Source of the DNA: Halichondria panicea
Taxonomy: Eukaryota; Porifera; Demospongiae; Suberitida; Halichondriidae
Length of the DNA stretch: 64,000 nt
Direction: 5' to 3'
Assembly (NCBI RefSeq): GCF_963675165.1
Contig: NC_087378.1
Location: 142,562 to 206,561 of the forward strand
The translations under genes were made by a program, and so were the position numbers. Positions 57,665 through 64,000 of this stretch are shown piece by piece. The first letter of the stretch is position 1. The number at the start of each line of letters is the position of its first letter. The notes below the pieces were generated by a model. That model did no database searches, was not told where the DNA came from, and was given only the letters and a program-made list of their open reading frames with translations.

Positions 57665-59800
57665 CACCTCCAACAGCTTCCTCTCCAGCAGCAGCAGTAG
57701 CATTAGCCCCGCCCATTGGGAGCACCACCCTCATAATAGCCCAGGGCAATATTGCCGAGGAGTCGACTGACATCATTGTCAACACTACCTCTGAGGATAT
57801 GACACTCAACAAATCGGCCGTTTCCAAGGCAATTCTTGAGAAGGCTGGTGATGAGCTACAGAAGATATGTAAACAGTATGTTGAAAATGGAATGCGATTG
57901 GATCACGGGCAAATTGTCGTCACACCAGCTGTTGGGAAACTCCGCTGTCGAAAGATAATCCATGCCCACGTACCTCACCAAGGGTCAATAGCAAAGTCAT
58001 CCACTCACCACTGCCAGCTCATTGAGAAGATTGTTATTGACTGTCTACAAAAAGCTGAACACGAGAAAATGAAATCGATATCTTTCCCAGCCTTTGGTTT
58101 GGGAGGGGGTGGTTATTCGGTTGAGCAAGTAGCCGAGCCGATGCTCAAAGCCTTTCAGAAGTTTGGGCAGACACATCCACAATCTGTGAAGTCAATAAGA
58201 GTGGTCATTTATGATCCAGAACTGTACAAGCAGTTCAATGATTTCTACTGCAAATTCTTTGGTAACAGCTCATTGGATACAAGGCCACCCCCTAGTTTGT
58301 GGAACCGCCTTGTCGGCAGTAGTCATAAGGTCAATAGCGAAAGCCAGGAGCTTCAGGCAGGGGGTGGGGCTTCACTTAAGGCTCCACCCATTTGGGCTCT
58401 CTCACGCTCCATACCAAACCCCATAGTTGTCTTCACGATCTTTGGAGCCTCTGATGCCCAATGCGAGAAAATTGCGGACACTTTGAAAAAGTTGATCAAA
58501 GAAAAGTCCACAACAAAGACAATAACAGGTGCCCACATTGAACAGCTGATTGACGACGACGTGAAAGAAATAGTACAAATCGGGGACAAGCACGGCGTTC
58601 ATGTGAAAATGGTGGCCAAAATAAAAGAGATTCATATTTCTGGGGAGACATCTAAAGTTTTGGGAGCTCACAGCGAGATTCAAAAGATTTTAAGTGATAT
58701 TGAGAGATCGATGATTGAGCTTCGTGATTTAGAGTGGTTGAGTGCAGACGATGATGGGAGGTATGAAGCATACCCCCCTGAGGCTAGCATGAGACTAGAG
58801 CGTGCCTTTAACAAGGGACTGAAAGCTATTGAGCTGACTGTGGACAATGTTGTCGTGGTGATTGATATTCAGAATTATATGGAAACGGACAAAACGACTG
58901 GAAAGAGAAGGAACATTATGCGTTCTAAGAAGTCAATGGGATCAGTCGGTATGTATATTTATGTGTGTAGCATGAAGTATTGTACCCTTTGTACAGCATG
59001 ACTGTTATTCCTGCATGCCCCTCCCCCTTGATAGCAAATTAATGTTATTGTGTGTATTTGCTCTCTAAACCTGCATGTATGTGAATGAATGCCCTACACT
59101 TGTGTGCAGATTTCCCCCCCACATGGGAGACCCCCCACAGCACGGGTGGTAAGAGAGAGCCGATGACCAGGATTGAAGTGGACTCAGGAACACCAGAGTA
59201 TATAGATGCAGTCAAAGAGTTTGAGGAGTCACTGAAAAAAAAAGGTGTCAAATACTCCATCGAGAAGGTTGAGAGGATTGAGAATATCACTGAGTATGCC
59301 AAACATGTTGCCTTGAACGACTCCATCAGAGTGAAACACAAGAAAGACCCTCTAGTGAAGAGGCTGTTCCATGGGTCCAGGCAAGAGAGCCTTGTACCAA
59401 TTGCAGTGCAGGGATTCAACAGAAACTTTGCTGCTGATGCAAATGGTAAGTAAATTATTGAGGTGCTAATTTACATACTTTTTAAAAATTTCTCGATCTA
59501 TATCCAGCTGCTTACTACGGGAGGGGAGTGTACTTTGCAGTGGAGTCTTCCTACTCTGCCCAGGACAAATATTCAGTACCTGACTCGAGTGGCCTCCGGT
59601 ACATGTTTGTGTGTCGTGTGATCATCGGAGAGTATACCCAAGGCAATAAAGACATGAAGACAGCCCCTCCACTAACAACTGGCTCTAATGCAGTGTTTGA
59701 TACTTTAGTTGAAAATGTGAACTCTCCAACTATTTTTGTAGCCTTGACTGATGCCCAGGCTTATCCCGAGTACCTTATCACATTCAAGAAACTTAATTGA
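51433..59800 (+). CDS. PARP14-like macro-domain ADP-ribosyltransferase
   Basis: Predicted ADP-ribose writer and reader. Twelve exons: 51433-51721, 51839-52078, 52147-52437, 52490-53059, 53250-53456, 53601-53831, 53882-56190, 56390-56611, 56735-56998, 57664-58948, 59110-59445, 59508-59800. The sum is 6537 nt, or 2178 aa. Order: RRM-like repeats ([28 protein letters not shown]), a Pro/Gln/Tyr-rich linker (about aa 285-465), another RRM-like unit ([12 protein letters not shown]), and a long KH-like region. Three macro domains follow: about 1154-1360 with degenerate loops ([17 protein letters not shown]); about 1367-1535 ([18 protein letters not shown]); about 1561-1740 ([20 protein letters not shown]). 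Then come a WWE domain (from [15 protein letters not shown]) and the PARP catalytic domain. Its triad is His (LFHGS, about 2057), Tyr (GVYFA, about 2089) and Ile (PTIFVA, about 2156), so mono- rather than poly-ADP-ribosylation is expected. The end AYPEYLITF is PARP14/15-like. A 5' UTR intron ends at 51430. Confidence 0.92.
57057..57346. mobile_element. inverted-repeat element, copy C
   Basis: The arms acagtggattgcagtgcact (left) and gtgcactgcaag...cccactgta (right) match copies A and B in DDX56. Here the arms enclose only about 180 bp of unrelated sequence. It lies in the macroPARP intron between exons 9 and 10. Confidence 0.75.
57405..57535 (+). mobile_element. tRNA-like SINE module outside the inverted repeat
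   Basis: This has tggcttagtag (A-box-like, one mismatch) and a perfect ggttcgattcc B box, followed by a tail with gtttcatggaaact, as in copy B. It sits about 60 bp downstream of the inverted-repeat element rather than inside it. It is therefore probably an independent tRNA-derived SINE that is often found with the other element. Confidence 0.65.
57543..57663. repeat. (CA/CG)n microsatellite forming the exon 10 acceptor of macroPARP
   Basis: About 120 bp of CA with CGCACG interruptions, ending cacacag directly at exon 10. Confidence 0.95.
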
Positions 59801-60476
59801 GTGTTTACAACTTGTATATAGATAGTAGGTATAGAGACTGTTTATAGTGGCTATTTTTTATAGCCGGTCTGAGGACGTGTTTATGTTTTGCTATAATTTA
59901 TACTGATAAAAAACGTTATAATTATACTGTAGCTGCCACAAAAGTGTTCAGAGCAGTTTCCTTTGATTTTTTTTCGCGGGCCTGCACAGAGGAACCCATA
60001 ATGTGTAGGTACTCTCCTCTTGATCTCGAAGAAGTGCGCGTCCCTACCAGCGAGGAAGAGCGGCTTGGGATCGAGGCTAGACTATAGCTGCATGTGTGCA
60101 GTGGTCTATCTCTTCCCTTAGCTTTGTGCGACAATGTCCAAAGTGAAACGAGTACCATCCTTGCGATCGATTAGAAATAGACGTACGCTGGATCATGTGT
60201 AAGAGAAATTAACTGGTGGTGTGCAGTAAGCTCTATATATAAGTTGTCTTGTCTAGATATATCTATGGGCCTAGTAGATCTAGAGTTATTCAAACCCCTG
60301 GCATGCAGAGAATCACATTTCTAAGAACGTGCGTTCTAAGAGAGTAAGATTGAGTATATTATACTGTGTACAGTAGATCTAGATTAGTCTGCATGATAAT
60401 GCAGAGCTCTAGGTGACAGGCCACTGCTGCATGTTCTATTATAATAGACTATATGTATCTTTGCAGAGATGGGCCC
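59801..60476. other. spacer between macroPARP copies with duplicated 5' region
   Basis: 3' flank of copy 1, then sequence resembling the 5' region of copy 1. aagttgtcttgt recurs near 60241, gcagagctct-ggtgacag near 60401, and ccactgctgcatg just after. The ADP-ribosylhydrolase gene itself is not duplicated here. Confidence 0.7.
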
Positions 60477-63400
60477 ATGCATCACAGTCAATCCTATCCT
60501 GATAGTGTGGGGGCCACTCCGGCACAGCAGCTGCCCTACCCCCCGGGGGCACAGAACACAGCCATCGCTGATGTACATGTACAAGGCAGCCAGCAAGGTA
60601 TATATACATGTAGATCTGGATGTGACATGTGACATTAGCATTATACATAATTATATGTTACTTTTATCATGGATAGAACAGGAAAGGGATTGGAAACGAC
60701 CAGGCCACCCTGTGTCAATGGGTGAAACACTCCGAGTTGTGATTTCGCGCTCACGAATATTTTAGTTTTTACCGTACTCAGGTTGTATTTTAACTGTTTC
60801 TAGCTCTCCTATCCACTAGCAATCACTCAGGAGCTGGGAGGTACTCTAGAGAAGTAAGTTTACACCACTGACAAGCTCTAAGTCCGTTGTCTTTACTCTG
60901 TTTTTACTTTTTGTTGAGTTTAGCTTGAAATACTCCATGTCAACACTTTTCTCTTTCCCTGCTGTGAAGCTGAAACAGCAAAGGACATTGCTTGACTTGG
61001 TTATTATGTATCTAAGTGCTATATAGGATGGTTTCATGCTATGGATAAGCTGTACTGTTCATAAACGTTTGCAATAATATAATAGTCCTTCAAACTGCTT
61101 TAGTATACTTTTAGAGACACCACAGGCCTTGACCTCCCACGACTTCATAGTAAGAGCTATTCCTTCTTGTATAGCATTTATTTGTTTAGTGATAGCCACA
61201 GCTAGCCAGCAAGTCTTCTCGACAATGCAATAGAGAGCATAAGCCACAGCTTCACAGGAGACAAGTATTTGTTAAAATTAATACGGAAAGAAACTAGTAA
61301 ACAAACTAGTTTACGGTTTAATTTTACAAAGGTTTACTAAAGTATACGAGTCACCCAGATTCTAGGTGACTCAGTTCGCGCATGTGCACTATCACCCATG
61401 TAATAGAGACCAGGCCGTATTTTAATCGGCCTGGTCTCGAGGCTAGTAGTTGATCAGAGGAGGTCCAACAGGCGCGGTGCAGCTCAAGCAATTAGCCTTT
61501 GATTGAACAATAATTATCCGCCACATCGTATGTTTTTGCTGAGAGTAATCAAGGGCTAATTACTTGAGCTGCACCGCACCTGTCGGACCTCCTCTGGTAG
61601 TTGATACTACAATGTAAACTAACAATCAGTACCCTCAATCTCACATTGACACATGATTAATTTGTCAACCCTGTGGTATAATGTTCTCATTGGGTTTAAG
61701 GGTTCTACGGTCTACGGCCCTCGACCACTAATTACCACTAATTACTACTTAGCCAATATCTGGCATATTGCACTGTGCTCATTAGCCTCGATTCCAGCCG
61801 CGAAGAAAAAGGCGGCCTTGTATGCGCATGCGCGTATATTACCCCAAAAAGGGGGTAATCCGTGTGTTTGTAGATACTGTCAGTAAAATAAACCGTATAC
61901 TATTTGTATTCTGAAGTTACAGCCCATTACATAGAACTTATTTAGAAGTATTGAGCAAAGATGACTGAGTTCTTATGCCCTTTATTGTATCAAGCCAATT
62001 TAAGTCTCTACACCCTACACTGTAAGGCTTCAGATGTTATAGGAAAGGCATATATGTTCCTGTGGGTCCCCTGATGAGGCTGTGGTAATATGGACCAGGC
62101 AAGTCTTCTGCTACCAAATCTTGCCTTTATGTTCGACAAGATAGTCATTGCTGAAGATAAAGAAGCTAATGATCACTCCTGAAAGCTTTTAATAAGCTTT
62201 AACTTGACACTCAGGAAGTTATTCACTCAAGATCTACTGATGTATTAAAGAGTCCACCAGTCTTCCTAGCTGGCCACCACTCCTTCTAGCTGTCTGGGAG
62301 CTAGGGTTTCTTGAACTGTTTTTTGATAAATAGAGCTAGAAGAAGCAACACTGCTGCAGCATAATTATTCTACTTTGATTAGTGTCTCTGAAAGCTGCCA
62401 TTGTGGTCACCTTAATTGTCATACGTATTCTTCTTTTTTGCAACTTAATCTGTCTGTTTTTTTACAATTTGTATGATGAAATTGCTGTCAATTATTTCGC
62501 GCATGCGCCTACAAGGTATACCAGGCTGCCTTTTTCTTCGCGGCTGGAATTGAGGCTATGTACTCATGCAACCAGGAGTCCTGATGCAACATATAGTAGG
62601 GGGAATTCCCCGTAAAGTCCCTGAGCTCCTAACATTCCTGGTGTTGAAAGCATCCCTAGTTGATACTACAATGTAAACCAACAATCAGTACCTCAATCTC
62701 ACATTGACACATGATTACTTTGTTAACCCTGTGGTATATGTTCTCATTAAGGGTTTTTCCATTCTTATTCCAGGTCCTCCACCAGAGGCTGCCCACCACC
62801 CATCAGTAAATGCCATGGCTACGTATACAGCACCGTGTCGGAAGGTTAAAGTCAGTGACCTCCCTAAAGAATCTAACATTGAGGAGTGTGTGGCTGTCAG
62901 TCAGAGCGAATGGTTTGTCATAAAGGGAAATTTTTTGAATGAAGTGAAGGATCAAGCAAAGAAAAAGCAAGTAAAAATCGAGTGGCCTAAACCTGATCTT
63001 AATGCGATTGTGATCTCTGGAGAGCCTGGGGTGGTGGACGACATTAAGGTACAAGTATCAATGCTTTTACAGAAGGTGTGCAAGAAGGAGTCACGCATCA
63101 CTGGTGTGCCAGCTGCCGTGCATGTGCTCGAGAGTATGGAAGATAAACTGCGTCTACTAGAAACAGATGAGAAAGTTCGAATCAAAGTAACTCTTGAAAA
63201 TGGTGATACCAACGAGCTAGAGGCAGCTGCTCAAGTGGAAGGTGAACTCCCCCGGCAAGTGTGCGCTGGGACTTCCCCTAGTGGGTCACGGGTGTCCGTT
63301 TACACTGGAGACTTTGACCAAAATACTCCCGTAGGAGTTATTGTGAATTTCATCATGTCCGATCCAAACACACAAGTTGGATGCCTCAAGCATCTCCTTA

Positions 63401-63942
63401 AATCTGGAGGAGCTGATGCAATGGAGGATTTCGAACAAAAAGTCTTGCAATTCATGGAGCTTAAACCTGGCGAGGTGTTCAGGACACGTCATGGGCAACT
63501 TAAGTGTTCACAGCTGGTTCACTGTGTCCTGCCATCTTGGCAAAGTGGTACAGAGACTAATGCTAACTTCATCTTTGAAGCTTTGTACGAAGATGTGAAA
63601 AACATTGCACACAGTGGGTCTATTCTGATTCCCCCTCTGACCTCTGCCCCCCTCCACTATCCTGCCAACACGTTTGTACGACTCGTCATGGATGCTGCTA
63701 GCAACCAAACCAGTTCAGATCTGCAAGTCTCTGTATTTGTCGAGGAGCTCCATCATGCCAACGAGTTTCAGGGTGCTTTTCAGACAAGAAACTACCAAAT
63801 TCATCAGAAGGTACCACTGGGTTTGCCATTGCTGGCTGCTAAGAAGGAAAGACCTGCTCCTCTGGCTGCTAGTGTCAAGACAATCTCCAGTAACCTTGGT
63901 AACTTCATCACTATAGTCAACGGAGACCTGCTGCAACAACAG
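60477..63942 (+). CDS. second macroPARP copy, shortened and rearranged (runs off the window)
   Basis: Paralogue of the gene at 51433-59800. Two coding exons are visible: 60477-60597 (end of the copy 1 exon 4 equivalent) and 62774-63942 (parts of copy 1 exons 5 and 7 fused). Together they give 1290 nt, 430 codons, and end in phase 0 at the same donor as copy 1 exon 7, so the second and third macro domains may follow outside the window. The in-frame ATG lies in [18 protein letters not shown]. The N-terminal RRM-like repeats are missing. The segment from after [12 protein letters not shown] to before VSQSEWFV is deleted in frame (fusion LPKESNIEECVAVSQ). The first macro domain is intact relative to copy 1 and similarly degenerate. 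An out-of-frame ATG at 60469 precedes the presumed start. It may be a functional short isoform gene or a decaying duplicate; the open frame over 430 codons favours function. Confidence 0.75.
61446..61605. mobile_element. palindromic MITE with 9-bp target-site duplication
   Basis: The element is 61455-61596: two arms of about 50 bp (left starts cagaggaggtcc, right ends ggacctcctctg) around a loop of about 42 bp. Perfect 9-bp direct repeats gtagttgat flank it at 61446-61454 and 61597-61605. A related intron segment at about 62656 reads tagttgatactac without the element and serves as a near-empty site. Long inverted repeats plus a 9-bp duplication resemble Mutator-type MITEs. Confidence 0.8.
61783..62558. 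mobile_element. 776-bp terminal-inverted-repeat element
   Basis: The left end tagcctcgattccagccgcg, continuing aagaaaaaggc, is mirrored at the right end (ttcttcgcggctggaattga, then ggcta). Both ends also carry gcgcatgcgcg further in. Arms are about 50 bp with a few differences. TA lies at both borders. No transposase frame is visible inside, so it is non-autonomous. Confidence 0.75.
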
Positions 63943-64000
63943 GTACACTGACAGGCTTGTGTTAATGACTGTGTTAGATTTTTTTAAATTCACTTGTACC

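Larger units (their letters stand above)
60598..62773 (+). other. expanded intron of the second macroPARP copy
   Basis: The equivalent copy 1 intron is 190 bp; this one is 2176 bp. Besides the two mobile elements listed separately it holds hairpins gagtcacc/ggtgactc (about 61349-61373) and gagaccaggccg/cggcctggtctc (about 61405-61440). A roughly 110-bp intron segment is present twice (61598-61711 and 62653-62760). Confidence 0.75.

Noticed and set aside
59930..60085. Possible further inverted-repeat element ending atcgaggctag
   Set aside because: Only one end resembles the element at 61783, and no matching second end was found.
62704..62773. Copy 2 macroPARP starting at an ATG at 62704 and reading through to 62774
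   Set aside because: This stretch is homologous to the copy 1 intron and ends in the same ttattccag acceptor, so it is intronic.

Overview
The window is animal nuclear DNA. Genes are split by many short introns with GT-AG borders, non-coding DNA is AT-rich, and the gene set includes several animal-type genes (a SorCS-type VPS10 receptor, a RAP80 homologue, drebrin-like protein, a multi-macro-domain PARP). The compact layout, the many small terminal-inverted-repeat elements and the long CA/TG microsatellites suggest an early-branching invertebrate. A demosponge is my best guess, but the species cannot be fixed from this sequence. I assembled gene models by hand by joining exons. For nine of the eleven genes (all but the two cut by the window edges) the summed exon length is an exact multiple of three, which supports the splice sites chosen.

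Layout: the 3' half of casein kinase I alpha (+, 346-1824); a SorCS-like sorting receptor (+, 2479-10635); a RAP80/UIMC1 homologue (-, 10852-15925); MRPL46 (+, 16015-17275); PSMD8/Rpn12 (-, 17400-18368); NOP56 (+, 18603-29854, with 4.8 kb and 2.5 kb introns); a secreted Kunitz-like/Sushi/Ig protein (+, 30080-32820); DDX56 (-, 34766-43943, 22 exons); drebrin-like DBNL (-, 44237-47918); cyclophilin H PPIH (+, 48180-48840); an ADP-ribosylglycohydrolase (-, 49026-51051); a 2178-residue macro-domain PARP (+, 51433-59800); and a rearranged second copy of that PARP (+, from 60477), which runs off the right edge.

Four neighbouring pairs are head-to-head with 90-380 bp between start codons (RAP80/MRPL46, PSMD8/NOP56, DBNL/PPIH, ADP-ribosylhydrolase/macroPARP), which suggests shared two-way promoters. 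Visible motifs in them include CACGTG boxes beside NOP56 and MRPL46, a perfect DR1 nuclear-receptor site between DBNL and PPIH, and a MARE-like palindrome between the ADP-ribosylhydrolase and the PARP. Three pairs converge with stop codons 125-217 bp apart.

The most notable system is at the right end. A predicted ADP-ribose eraser (DraG-type hydrolase) and a predicted ADP-ribose writer/reader (RRM-like repeats, three macro domains, WWE, mono-ART-type PARP domain with an H-Y-I triad) are divergently paired. The PARP gene has then been tandemly duplicated. The second copy lost its RRM-coding 5' part and an internal block through two deletions, each with a few bases of homology at the joint. Its intron carries a palindromic element with a 9-bp target duplication and a separate 776-bp inverted-repeat element. 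Other points of interest are tandemly repeated splice donors in DDX56, recurrent CA/TG repeats at splice sites, an exon duplication in RAP80, a GC-AG intron directly after the NOP56 ATG, and a five-fold YDDV motif array in DBNL.
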